The position numbers and the translations under genes were made by a program. Shown piece after piece: positions 30,845-42,063 of a DNA stretch of 64,000 nt; the stretch's first letter is position 1; each line of letters begins with the position of its first letter. The notes beneath the pieces are model-generated. The model did no database searches and had not been told where the DNA came from. It saw nothing but the letters and a program-made list of their open reading frames with translations. This DNA is from Utricularia gibba (Eukaryota > Streptophyta > Magnoliopsida > Lamiales > Lentibulariaceae): the NCBI GenBank assembly GCA_002189035.1, contig NEEC01000004.1, forward strand, positions 5,022,001 to 5,086,000, given 5' to 3'.

Positions 30845-30886
30845 GATGGGCTTATGGCCCAAGTGTCCATGGAATATGGGCCCAAA
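30845..30886 (+). promoter_or_regulatory. Site II-like (TGGGCC/GGCCCA) cluster upstream of URI
   Basis: ATGGGC, ATGGCCCA and ATGGGCCCAAA occur within 42 bp about 600 bp before the URI start codon. A 5' UTR intron probably separates promoter and ATG. Such elements are known TCP-factor targets in plant housekeeping promoters. Confidence 0.5.
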
Positions 30887-31473
30887 ACTAGACCCCAACG
30901 AGCGTGAATTCGTGATTCATCTCCCAACTGGTCGAATGGGGGTTATTATTCAAATCTCTTCTTCTTCCGCTACGAATCTTCGACTCGCCGTTGCGAAAGG
31001 TGGAAGCCTACGTCCCTTTGCGATGTTTTCTCTCGTACTGTTCGAAAAGTTGGTTCTATTATGTTTTCTGATTTTCCTACTATCAAATTTGATTTTTTTT
31101 TCCTTTTGGAGTTCGGGGATTTTATGCTGCTACCGAACATCCACATTTTCCATGGCCGCGACTTGGTTATGGATTTTTTATTGTTCTGTTGGGGTTTTGG
31201 AAGTATTTTTGAACTCTTATGGAGATTAGGTGGTGATTGTGTTCACTTTGTTTCATCATGAATCATCATTTATTTCAAGTTCCGAATCACTGCCCTGCGT
31301 AATCTTGGAATAATGGTAGTTGCATGGTACCTTGATTGGGTTATGTTCCTGGAGTTCCACGCGTATATATCTTTATTTCCCACCTGAAGTTTAGCCTTCA
31401 GCTGTTTTCTGTTTGCGCGTTTCCTCACTCCGGAGTATATATTTTACAGTATTGTATAGGAAATTAAAAAAGG

Positions 31474-33003
31474 ATGGATAGGAGAGGCACGGTTACGCCG
31501 CTGGCCTCAATGATTCCTGCTGAAGAAGCTCTGAAAGCCTCAAAACGCGTGCAGGAAACAATCGATGAGCGCCAAAGGCAGCTTGAGCAGCTTAAGGGAT
31601 TCATTGATGACAACATTAGCTTGATAAACCTAGTTGGAAAACTCCCTGATGAAACGCATCACCATATCATGGTCTTCATTCATCCGTTCCCATGTTTACA
31701 TTATGTCAAGTTGTATATTATGTTTCCCGTTTGGTGTTATAGGTACCTTTTGGAAAAGCTGCGTTTTTTCCAGGTCGCGTCGTCCACACCAATGAATTCA
31801 TGGTATAGAACTCATGCCATTGAAAAGGCGCAGATCAATATGTATTCAAAACTCATTTGTGTCGTTCATGGTTTGTTTTAGCGTAATTGTTTGTGAATAT
31901 AGGTACTTTTAGGAGAAGGCTACTATGCTGAAAGATCAGCTAAGCAAACCATTGAGATTCTACAAAGACGGGAGAAGTCTCTGGAAACCCAAGTTCAGTC
32001 TGTGGAAGCTATTATGCGTGATTTAAAGGCAGAGGCTTCTTTCTTTGATGCTACAGCTATTGAATCATCGGTAACCCTGATGATCCCTTGTGCTAAATAG
32101 ATTTTATTCTCTGTATTTTGTGTTTTCCTTGTACTCGTTGATTTTTACTTCCCAATCCACGTTCTTTTTCAGGAAGGTCTGGTGGAAATTCGTGAAGATT
32201 ATCTTGAGGAGGGGTCTCAGCAAGTAGCCGGCGCTGCTGGAGGTTTGTCAGGACTTTGTGTTGCTGCTTTTGATATCCTAGTTTTGGACATTGATGCTGT
32301 ATGGCTACTTAAATCTGTTTCTCCTCCTCCCCCAGAAATAAATGATATAAATACATCTAATGAAGATGAAGAATATCAAAGGATATTCTTACGAATGGCT
32401 GAACTCGAAAAAGAAGAGGAAGCAGCCAATGATGTTGGAACTAGTGAGCCCATGAAGGGTAACCTTGAAAGCAGTAGCAGTGAATTTTCTATCAACGAAG
32501 ACCTTACAAGTTCCCTGGTATTTTTCTCTAATGATCCAAGCTTCCCTGTACTAACTTGTCATCCTAAGACCCGTTTCCTGACTACTACTCTGTTTTTCAG
32601 ATCGAAAACACAGCAAAGTCCAAAGGTACATGTCCTCGTTGACAATTCTCATTCCCTTCCGCAGCCATCTCTTTTTCGATCACATCATCATAAAGGAGCC
32701 GACTTGTGAACCATGCAGCTGTAGATTTTCATCCCACGGATAAAGCGATGCAGCCACCTGCAGAAAAGAAGCAACTTCCTCGTACCACGGTCTGGCTTTG
32801 TTGTTCCTTGCTTTCGATCTACTGTTCATCGTCACGCCCTTTTCACTCTTTCATTAATCTTTCTTACTTTTGGTCTGAAGCAGGCCGCCTTTACTGGTTC
32901 CATTGTCGAACATGACCATAACTTCAGCCACCCTCCAGAGGTGCAACCACGTCCAAGGAGCTCCACCAAGCCTGTTTCCAGATTTAAGATGCAGAGAAAA
33001 TAG
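31474..33003 (+). CDS. URI-like unconventional prefoldin (RPB5-interacting protein homologue)
   Basis: Matches plant URI1-type prefoldin chaperone-like proteins, which in other eukaryotes bind RPB5 in the R2TP/prefoldin-like complex for RNA polymerase assembly. Exon 1 (31474-31671) encodes the prefoldin helix (RVQETIDERQRQLEQLKGF). Exon 2 (31743-about 31801) encodes VPFGKAAFFPGRVVHTNEF, the hallmark beta hairpin. Exon 3 (about 31902-32070) encodes VLLGEGYYAERSAKQTIEIL. A later exon has EDEEYQRIFLRMAELEKEEE, the URI box-like segment, and the last exon ends AAFTGSIVEHDHNFS..FKMQRK and stop at 33001-33003. The middle exons between 32620 and 32790 do not join cleanly: an upstream HHHKGADL frame and a downstream VNHAAVDFHPTDK frame are offset by one base. 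That could be a mis-placed splice site or another missing base. Confidence 0.85.
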
Positions 33004-33174
33004 TCCACCCATCCATCCATCATCTCTTCATGTCACCGTATTCTCTACCGGAGAAGTAACATCCCCACCGGTTTCAGGTGGACGGAAAACCGCTGAACTG
33101 AGCAGATGAATTGAAACGAAGAAAAACAGGTTGTTGGCAAGATGGCCGCTTGAGTTGGGCATGGGCTTTCCAAC

Positions 33175-33345
33175 CTATTTGGGCCGGTAAAGAGCCTGTC
33201 GGAACCTAACAGCTCTAGCTTTCCAAATTTGTAAGAATATTCATTTGTTTCTTAATCGGAACATGGGCTGGGGTCCGCATTTTTAGTTACTACTCAAATG
33301 GAGAAAGGTTTGTGGGCCCGGTGTAAGTGGGCCTATGGCCCAAAG
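33175..33345 (+). promoter_or_regulatory. Site II-like motif cluster upstream of ING2
   Basis: TTGGGCCGG, TGTGGGCCCGG, GTGGGCCTATGGCCCAAAG and nearby copies occur within 170 bp, roughly 430-600 bp before the ING2 ATG. A 5' UTR intron (acceptor TTTAACAG at about 33770) explains the distance. Confidence 0.55.
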
Positions 33346-33777
33346 ATTTAAGGGTTTGTCCCAAAGCGCTCCAGATCGGAGCTCTGCTGCACTGCAGGGA
33401 GCGAGATATCTTTTGATTCGGCTCAGGGATTATCCAAATTTGTTGCGGTGTGAGGTGCCGCGTTTCTTCTTCCTTTACGAATCTTCGATCCAGTACAGCG
33501 GAAGGTGGAGTTTTTGTCTAATACGAAAGTGGTTTGATTGATTTGCTTTCTTATTCTCATTTTGTGTGTAGGTAACGATTTTACGCAATCGTAGTGATGA
33601 TGCTTTCCGTTCTGTACATATCCGTTGTAGAGTTGAGCAGATTGCTTGTTAGGATTAAGTTATTGAAGTCTCACGTGAAGCTTCGGTTTTTTATTAACGA
33701 ATTTTCACCGTGAAGGAGATGTTTTCTGTTCTTATGGTTTCTGACGAAATATGCTTGCTGTATTTAACAGGGACAAG

Positions 33778-35209
33778 ATGGCCATTGCAAGAACTGGAGT
33801 TTTTGTGGATGATTATCTGGAATGTGAGTTCTTCCCTTTTGCTCTATTTCAGTTCTGGTGTTTATTATGACATGCATTATGATCTCTCTGTGTTAAAGAC
33901 TCGAGTACGCTTCCCGCTGAGCTTCAACGCCTCCTCAACACCATTCGGGAATTGGATGAACGGTCACAAGGTTTATAGTTTACCTGTTTTGAAATGGTGT
34001 TTCTTTTGACATATTCAATATTCAGGTGTTATATTGTACTTTTCCACTGCACAATATTAATAGGCATGATCAACCAGACTAGACAGCAAACCAAGTATTG
34101 TCTCGGTTTGGCTTCTCAAGGTGGCTCATACACATGGAAAAATGAGCATGAGGAGGCATTGTTTGAAAAGCTTAGAAGAGAAACCGAGGCGAATCAGGAC
34201 AGCGTTCTCAGCCTCTGCACTGAGAAGGTTTTGCTTGCCAGACAAGCTCATGATATTGTAAGCCCCTATTGTACATTTGTGTGACTCGCTTGTGTATCTT
34301 TTTCCTCTTTCTCTGTCTGATGTATAATCTGGCCAAAGAGCGTGCAATGATTTACATCTATAGTATGGTGGAAGCTTAGTATATTCTCTTTGGTACTTCC
34401 ATTCAGATAGATAGTCATATAAAGCGCCTAGATGAGGACCTCAACGTTTTCGCAGAAGATCTCAAACAAGGTTAATCTCTGATGCTCATGTATCATTTGC
34501 CTCTGGAAGACTATACGTATCTGGTTGGATACTTGTTTCGATAGTTCATGAGGATTATGGTTTCTTAGTACAATACGCCCCCGTTTCTATTATCTGCAGA
34601 AGGAAAATTACTACCTGATGAGCCAGCGGTGCTTCCTTCATCATCTTTAGTTCCTCCTAAGATGGAAAAACACCGATTATTTTATGGAGGAGCACCTCCT
34701 CAATCGAAGAGGCTTGAGTTCAAGGACAGAGATTGGGAAAGGGAGCGTGACAGAGATTTTGACCTCATGCCTCCCCGGCAACCATAAAAAAAGACATGAC
34801 ATCACCTTTCGAGGTTGATGAACCCATTGACCCAAATGAGCCTACCTACTGTGTCTGTCATCAGGTATTAAAGTTTCCTGACGTTGCACATTACAGACCA
34901 CATATAGCTACTAGCATTTCAAGTTCTACAGATATGTATGCCATTTCCATGACATTTTGCGGTTTTGATGACAGATCTCCTTTGGTGACATGATTGCTTG
35001 CGACAATGAAAATGTAAGCCAACTCTTTTGCACACACATTTCAGCATTCTTAGATTTATTCACCTTACATCTTCATAAACTTTTGATCATCTCAAAACCA
35101 TCTAGTGCCAAGGCGGCGAGTGGTTTCATTACGCTTGTGTGGGCCTGACGCCAGAGACAAGGTTCAGAGGAAAGTGGTACTGCCCACCTGCAGGCAGTTA
35201 CCTCACTGA
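33778..35209 (+). CDS. ING2: ING2-like PHD-finger protein, frame broken twice
   Basis: Inhibitor-of-growth family protein; the PHD finger reads H3K4me3 and the N-terminal ING domain contacts acetyltransferase or deacetylase complexes in the nucleus. Exons: 33778-33823, 33899-33970, 34064-34257, 34407-34470, 34600-34864, 34975-35013, 35106-35209. The N-terminal [20 protein letters not shown] and [12 protein letters not shown] are near-identical to plant ING2, and [18 protein letters not shown] opens the PHD finger. Two single bases are missing. At 34773-34776 there are four Cs where five restore [11 protein letters not shown]. At 35186 there is one A where two restore [11 protein letters not shown] and the final zinc-binding cysteine pair. 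With both bases the CDS is 786 nt, 261 aa. As written the protein ends before the PHD finger. Confidence 0.92.
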
Positions 35210-35339
35210 GATTCATGCATCAAAAACTGCTACACACGAACGAGGAAGGTTCGCCGATGTTTTTCTTTCTGAATCGATTAGTCTTGTTCGATTACACTCT
35301 ATTACATCAATACCTAAGGGAAGTGTGTATTAGAAACGT

Positions 35340-35945
35340 CAGATGCCAAAAACAATTCCAATCTTGAAAAGAAACCAACACAAGTTCACTGGATCTTCCC
35401 ATTCACTTCGTATTTCAAACTTCACTCGATGAACTCCATATCCTCTGTTCCATGTAAACTTCGTCTTTGTGCACCAAGGCCATGTTGCCCATGTACCCTG
35501 ATTGATTCTCAGTGGGATTCCCATGTACTTTTCTGAGTAGAAAGTATCATATCCATCATAGAATGTGATTGGACCAGCAACAGCGCACCTGAATACATCA
35601 GGAAACTCGGACTGTGCCATCGCTCAGAAGTATCCTCAATTACTCCATCAGCACAACCCAACACTACCAACTTGGCAGATCAGAACCATAAACCTAACAG
35701 AACTCCAAGAATCACCAAACCAAGAGTACTCCAGGACCACCATAACCCTGAACCATTGCCCTATAAGGTTCCGGGGCCTAAAGGCCAAATCTGGTCAATA
35801 AAGTGTACCATATATAGATTTGCCTCGTCATCCACCTCTAACTGGATAACCTCTGGAAGCTCAAGCTTCAGTTTACAGTGTTTCAGGCTTCCAATATATC
35901 ATCTGGCCGCTCATACAGAGCGGACTGTCTCTGTAAATCATTAAG
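35340..35945 (-). pseudogene. Decayed dipeptidyl peptidase (DPP8/DPP4-like, S9 family) fragment
   Basis: Read on the minus strand, fragments of a plant prolyl oligopeptidase-family dipeptidyl peptidase follow in order. KLELPEVIQLEVDDEANLYM (about 35870-35810) leads into YGGP..DSW (35735-35695), then a shifted GLAK..VG region. The catalytic serine box GWSYGGY (about 35645-35625) is changed to stop-WSN-stop-GYF-stop, followed by AMAQSEFPDVFRCAVAG (35623-35570) and YDTFYSEKYMG (35550-35518). At least four stops and several shifts mean it is dead. The pieces lie next to each other without obvious introns, but material between DSW and GLAK is missing. It sits in the 3' flank of ING2. Confidence 0.82.
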
Positions 35946-37000
35946 TAATACTACATCTTTTCTGGGGCTCACTCTGAATTTACCACACAAATCTCGTTAT
36001 CAAAAATAGTTTTCAGAAAAAAAAAAAAAGAAACAGAAGCTTCTGCATTATTACAGTCGAGGAAGTCTTACTGGTTAGTGTCATCGGATTCCGGTATCTA
36101 TTATACAAAACTAACAGCGGGGAAGAATCTAAATCCACGGTGGGGTATCGTTCACGAAAGAGTAAGTACAGGGATTAATGGCGATTAATTAAACCATAAT
36201 GAACATCATTAATTCACAATTTTCATTTTCCCTACGGGCACCAGGTTGCGAGCACTCTCATCTTGACGTTTTCATGCAATTAAGATCACCCTGTTCATTT
36301 GTAAACACCATCCACTTGAACAGGACAAAAGTCACCGGCAGAACGCGGTGTTTACCCACCGTTTTAACCCGGTGGTCGGCTACCCTTTACGGCCAGGTTA
36401 ACTTCACCCCAATCATCATTAATTTCACTTGTGAATTTCAGAATTACAACTACTTGTATACTAGTGGTAAGAGATGCTTACTTGTCACCGCCGCCGGTTT
36501 TCCATGAGATGATCGGAAGTCGGCCTCCCTGCGGAACGGAGGGTCCACCCGGGGAGGAATCAATGAATGCAAAGCGAGAAAAGCTGGAAACAGCGTATGT
36601 CCGGTCCTCCCAAGTGGCAGAATATCTGAAGGATTTTCAATAGGTTTCCCATTTGAGAACTAGGGTTTAGAAATTCCCAATTTTCTATCCCTTTCAAATT
36701 CTTTTTCCACGTTTCAATAAATCAAGTATCTTCAAGATCTGTAATCATTCACTTTATCTTGTCATCACTTAATTAATGCATCTCTAAGTTTTTAATAATT
36801 TATAATTAAAGGACATAACTAATTTAATCATATTTTCAAAAGCCTAATATTTTAATCAAATGATTTTTATTTCATTTTTCCCAATTATTTATATATACAC
36901 AATGTATCTCTATTTAAAAATAAATAATATTTCTTATTTAAATATATAATAATTAAATATACTCATAATTTAAAAAAAACATTTAATTATTAAATATCTA
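35946..37000. other. Intergenic, AT-rich towards 37 kb, no gene seen
   Basis: Contains a few short open frames (36199-36643, +) with no recognised product, then strongly AT-rich DNA. Confidence 0.5.
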
Positions 37001-37320
37001 TTCATATTAATTCAGATAATAGAATAAGGTAATTGTTTGCATATATTTTGATTATGGACAAACAAAATGATTGCTTGTAAAATCATTATCATATGTCACA
37101 ACTCATGATTCTTCAATATAATATTATTCGTTTCGATTAATAATTCTCATGAATTAATATTCATATTAATTCAGATAATAAAATAAGGTGATTGTTTGCA
37201 TATATTTTGATTATGGACAAACAAAATGATTGCTTGTAAAATCATTATCATATGTCACAACTCATGATTCTTCAATATAATATTATTCGTTTCGATTAAT
37301 AATTCTCATGAATTAATATT
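37001..37320. repeat. Tandem duplication, two copies of a 159-bp unit
   Basis: Unit 1 (37001-37159) and unit 2 (37160-37318) both run from TTCATATTAATTCAGATAAT through TTGATTATGGACAAACAAAA to TCTCATGAATTAATA and differ at only a few bases. AT-rich, no coding potential. Confidence 0.92.
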
Positions 37321-37755
37321 TTACTTTTTGTGGAAAAAAGTTTTATCTAAAATTATAAAAATCACTTTGTTTAATTATATTTTTTACTTAGTAAGTAAAT
37401 GATTTTCGTTTGTGTTTTGAAGGAGGATATAAGGTTGTTTCGATTTGTTTTATCATGCCTCACGACACTAAACATTTACATCCAAATATTGTACATCATG
37501 AAACACTAGTATTCTATGCTAAGCTTGGAGCCCAATCGCACTCTATGAACAAAATTGGTTTGATTTTATAGAACCCTTAAGAGAAAGAATGAAAATATTC
37601 TGATACATTAGCAAGCCTTTTGCAGCGCATCAAACCCATACAACCTGCTGCACTCTTCTTGATGAGTGAGTGCCCCTCTTTGTTCGCCGTTCTCAGGGTT
37701 GGTAGCGACGGCGTCCGGTGAAACCCGTGGCGTGGCGGTTGATGGGGAGGACTGT

Positions 37756-39102
37756 TTACAGGCTTGGATCTTCTTCTTGGTGGTGCGCGAGGAAGCTTGG
37801 AAAGACTAATGCCATTTGCCTGGAAAATGGACTTGTTAGTTGAGTATGCAGGTGCCGAGTGGCGCAGAAGGTTGTTGCTTGGCATTACTTGAGATAGGGG
37901 AGAGTGAGGTTGCTGATCAGAGATGGGTTCTTGGACACGTATGCTTTCCACTCTTCAAGGTCGATTCTTCCATCGCCGTTTACATCAGCTTGAGAGAAGG
38001 ACTGATTGGATGATAGAAAGAAAGAAGGAATTTGTCAGAATACTGTGCATGTTTTTTATGAATCTTTGCTGTATTAAGATGCGGAAGTACTCACGTTGTC
38101 CACGATCAGCTCGACGACATCCTCCGGGAGTTCCAGCGTTGATTCATGTAAGAGAGCTGACAGCATCTCTCTCAGCTGTCGAATCCCAACTTCGTCAAAT
38201 TCAGGACAAGGGGAAGTAAAATGTAAGAGAAAGTTAAAGGAGTCGAGTTTCCCACCTCAGCCCTCTCGATGTATCCTGAACTCCTAAGATCATGCAGTCT
38301 GAAAGAAACTGCAGTTGAAACGGAACATAAAATTATAATCTTTCAGAGAAGAAAGACAAAGTCAGAACATAAAATCATGTTGAAGTTTGTTGTCCTACTT
38401 GCCAGAAAGCAGCAACTGGGTATTTATTACGAAGAAAAACTTAGCGTAAACTATAAATGTAATTTCGTAGTGTGGTGAATTCTCTCTCGAAAAAAGTTGG
38501 GGTTTCAAAACATTGCAAAGAGAACCGATTCTTACAAGCAACTTTGGTTTCGAATGGCGCATTTGGGTGAAATACAGCCATTGAGGTGACGAACTCCCTG
38601 AAATCGATGACTCCATCACAGTTGTAGTCAAACAGGTCGAATATCTGTAGGGACATCCAACAAAACGGGTTAAACCAGAGTGAAGACAGAAAGGGGAGAA
38701 GGAAATGTATGGTTAGCTTAGCTTACCCTATCAGCAAAGAAGTTTCTATGGTTCTTGTCCCTAAAGAGCGCCAGCTGAAACTCTTCCTGTAGTACTTTCA
38801 ACTGAGTACACGAACAAATGCATTCCAAGAATGAAATTTTGATGATTGATATATACCTTGTGAATGAACCCATCTTTTGTAATCAAGCTGCTCATCTTCT
38901 TGTAAAGCTGACACAAAGCCTCCAGTTCATCGATCGAAACTACAACACATGACAAAAACTCTCAGCTTTATTTCTCTCCAGGAACCGAATACAGGGACGA
39001 TGATCCTTTGTTCGCATACTTACAAGGAGTCTCTTCAGCGATGAGTGCGAGATTCTTGTTACCAGGACAGTGCCCGAGGGGTTTTGATGCGAAGCAGCCC
39101 AT
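37756..39102 (-). CDS. Calcineurin B-like calcium sensor, CBL4/SOS3-type
   Basis: Ca2+ sensor expected to recruit a CIPK kinase to a membrane; CBL4/SOS3 relatives act in sodium homeostasis. Eight exons from 5' to 3': 39102-39024, 38939-38857, 38786-38727, 38644-38536, 38308-38256, 38175-38095, 38001-37889, 37819-37756; 642 nt, 213 aa. The N-terminus MGCFASK gives a myristoylation (G2) and palmitoylation (C3) signature. EF-hands: a non-canonical first loop around [14 protein letters not shown], a canonical-looking second loop [12 protein letters not shown], a third [12 protein letters not shown] and a canonical fourth [12 protein letters not shown]. The FPSF motif near the C-terminus ([17 protein letters not shown]) is encoded by the last small exon; missing that exon would give a false stop right after [23 protein letters not shown] resembles CBL4/CBL8 more than CBL1/9 or CBL2/3. 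No frame breaks. Confidence 0.93.
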
Positions 39103-40030
39103 GACAGCAGGAGATACAACATTAGTATCAGTTACGGGGAAGGGTTAATGTAATGGTGCCATCGTTAGTGGCGTTATAAATATGTGAAAGCGAAATGGTA
39201 AAGGTTGGCGGTTGCTAAATTTTCAAGCAACTTGGTTCAGAAATTATATCATCAAATATGCAATCCCACATGCAACCCAAAAGTCGGGAGGCTCAAGTGC
39301 CTATGAATTGATGACCCCTAGCATTGAAAAAACTGCACCATGACAAGACATTTGCAGTGCTTAGTTCTTTAAATTCACTCTTTCTTGCAGCATTAACTGC
39401 GGGATGGAAGATCTCGTACGTTGTGAAAACATGTGCCTAATTCTTTCTGGTTTCGGTTTGTCTGAAACCCTTTTGCTCGAGCCAACATTTCTAGGGTCTG
39501 TCTGGCATCTCATCCAAGAAAGCCATGGGCACCCTCAATGATCAGAAAGCCATTGCAGCCACTGATATTGGATTCCTTACCAGACGGTTATCAGAAAGCT
39601 ATAGCATTGAAGAACGTGGTACTAAGCGAAGGGATGCGAAAGTAAGCATCAAGTTGCATACTTCAGTTGCAGGCAGCTCTGCTGATAAAGGACAAGTTGC
39701 TTAAATCCAGAGTTGAACACGTGAAAGATGTAAAAAGCATTAGCCTTCCAAGAGACAGATATCCATTATGAACCCACCCATTATCGAATCGGATCATTAG
39801 ATTGGATTTGGGTTTTTCATTTTCCTAATTTTCAAGTATAAACACATGTTGGATTTGTTTATTAAGAGAAACCTTGAAGTGATCGAAGTCTGACTTTTAA
39901 AGTGTGCGCACGTGTACGAGCACGAATCAATCATTAGACGCCGGATCTTGTAATGACGAAAACAGCCTTCCTCAGTTCACTCTGTTTCCCACATCCAAGA
40001 GTTGAACCTACAAGGGCAAAATGATGAATA
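39103..40030. other. Intergenic between divergent CBL and PBD genes
   Basis: No exon seen. It must hold the CBL promoter near 39103 and distal PBD regulatory DNA. Confidence 0.5.
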
Positions 40031-40033
40031 TAG

Positions 40034-40110
40034 TATGGGCTCTAATTGGAGCCCAAAAGGGCTTAACGGTTTTTTCAAAGGCCCAGAGTTTCTTAAATTG
40101 GGCCTTTTGT
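40034..40110 (+). promoter_or_regulatory. Site II-like motif cluster upstream of PBD
   Basis: TATGGGCTC, GGAGCCCAAAAGGGC, AAGGCCCAG and TTGGGCCTT occur in about 75 bp, roughly 560-630 bp before the proteasome subunit ATG. Confidence 0.5.
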
Positions 40111-40666
40111 GAATATTTGATACAAGTCTTACACAAATTATTTTATTATTAAATACTAACAATTTTTATTTCAAAAACTGAAATTGTTTTTATGTTTGAT
40201 GATAAAAATATTATGATATATTACAAACCTTAATTATTCTCCCATGAGCTATTTTCTGAGCAGCATGTTCCCACGAGCTACCACCTGATGCATCATCTTT
40301 CTCAATCTGGAAAAAAAATGGAAGAAAGGCCTAAATTTCCCATTTTAACACACTTAATTGGATTTTTTAAGCATTTTTTGGAAAATTAAAATTTTTAATT
40401 TAAATAAGTTGAATTTATTTTCCGATTAAATCATTAATTTAATTTGAATAAAGTGTTGCTAAAATTCGATTTAAATACACTCTGTTGAAACCGACTACCG
40501 AACTCGTTAAATCCAAACCTAATACCGAAGGGGCTCTGAATTGTGTTCGTGTCGTGTGCTTCAAGGCACGACGGCGAAGTAGGAAGAGGGAGAATTGTGC
40601 GCTGATCGAGCCGCGAAGCGAGAAGGAATCTGTTGGATCTCTGATACTGACGAGTCTTGAGAAAAA

Positions 40667-42063
40667 ATGGAGTCTGTTTTCGGGTTTGTGTGCAAGGATT
40701 TTGCGGTGGTGGTGGCTGACGCTTCCTCCGTGCATAGCATTCTGGTTCATAAGACGAATGAGGATAAAATCATGCATCTTGATTCGCATAAACTCCTGGG
40801 TGCATCAGGAGAGACCGGCGATCGGTGAGTCGTTTAGTCAGTTTTCTTAAATGATTGCTTTCCCCCTTTTGGGGTTCAAGAACGCGGCTTTGGATTGTTT
40901 TGAGACGAGTTTGATTGGGTTTTTGAGACTTTACGGTGACCTAGATGTTGATTCCTCGGAACTCTCGTTCTCATTTTGTATTGACTCTTGTTAGTTTATT
41001 GGGTTACTGATTCTAAGTTTTGTAGTCAGTATGTTGTTGGCAATATTTACAGAAAAGAGTGCAGTAAAAAAAACAAAAAAACTCCCATATGCAAACTTGT
41101 TCCATTTATGCTCTTAAGCAGCTTTCTCTCAATCCCGTTAGTTCAACACAGTTCGCCCATTCTATGCAAACTGGCATACAGCTATAACTTGGGAGAATCG
41201 TAGATTTCTTCAGAAACTACTGCTGTTTTTATTTCCGAATCCCATTTCTTTTTTAATTGTGTTCAGGGCCCAGTTTACAGAGTTCATACAGAAGAATGTT
41301 GCCTTGTATCAGTTCCGTAATGGGATTCCATTGACAACTGCAGCTGCCGCGAACTTCACTCGGGGTGAACTTGCCACCGCCTTGCGAAAGGTAATCAAGT
41401 TGCATATTTTAGCCTTCTTTTTTTTGTTGAATGACTGGAAAACGTCTCGTTAGATTGTTTTGTTGAATTTCTGTATAAGAAATCAACGCGCTTTCTCTCA
41501 TGGTATTCATTTTTGCGTGGAAGAATAATATTGGCGTGACTTCGAATGTAGCAATTTCTGTGTATGATACCTTGTAACATAAAGGGTTGGAATTTGAAGA
41601 TCTGCACCCTTGCCTCTTCCTGCATACTTAGACTGGTGTATGGCATGCTATTCACAGGGCGCTTAATACTTGTATTCCATGATTGAAACTCTACTGATGA
41701 CTAAACATTTTGCTGTCTTTTGTTTCAGAACCCATACATGGTCAATATCATTCTAGCCGGCTACGATAAGGAGACCGGCCCATCTCTCTACTTCATCGAC
41801 TACATAGCCTCCCTTCACAAACTTGACAGGGCAGCATTTGGATATGGATCCTACTTCGCACTCTCCATGATGGATAGGTATCACCGCCCGGACATGAACC
41901 TGGAGGAGGCAATCGAGTTGGCAGATAAGTGCATCTTTGAAATACGCAAGAGGCTCGTCGTTGGCCCCCTAACTTTCTGATCAAAATTGTCGACAAGGAT
42001 GGGGCAAGATTACATTCTTGGAGAATGTCCATCCAGGAAAGCCACCCCCCTGTTCCAAACTAA
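40667..42063 (+). CDS. PBD1: 20S proteasome subunit beta type-2 (beta4, PBD), one frame break near the end
   Basis: Non-catalytic beta4 subunit of the 20S core. Exons 40667-40824, 41267-41390, 41729-42063. Conserved blocks: MESVFGFVCKDFAVVVADAS at the start, KIMHLDSHKL, FRNGIPLTTAAAANFTRGEL, KNPYMVNIILAGYDKETGPS and AFGYGSYFALSMMDR. There is no propeptide with a catalytic threonine, as expected for this subunit. At 41965-41969 five Cs occur where six restore VVGPPNFLIKIVDKDGAR; the corrected CDS is 618 nt, 205 aa, ending at 42061-42063. As written the protein stops at 41978-41980 after GPLTF. The extreme C-terminus (SWRMSIQESHPPVPN) is divergent. The symbol follows the Arabidopsis PBD1/PBD2 pair; which one is orthologous cannot be said. 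Confidence 0.93.

Noticed and set aside
36199-36643. Open frames that might be a small gene
   Set aside because: No start context, splice partner or family similarity.
37001-37320. Possible CRISPR-like array
   Set aside because: Only two long head-to-tail units in plant intergenic DNA; there are no spacers or short regular repeats.
37880-37890. CBL protein ending right after PYLK
   Set aside because: CTCAA followed by GTAATG is a splice donor; a further exon at 37819-37756 completes the FPSF motif.
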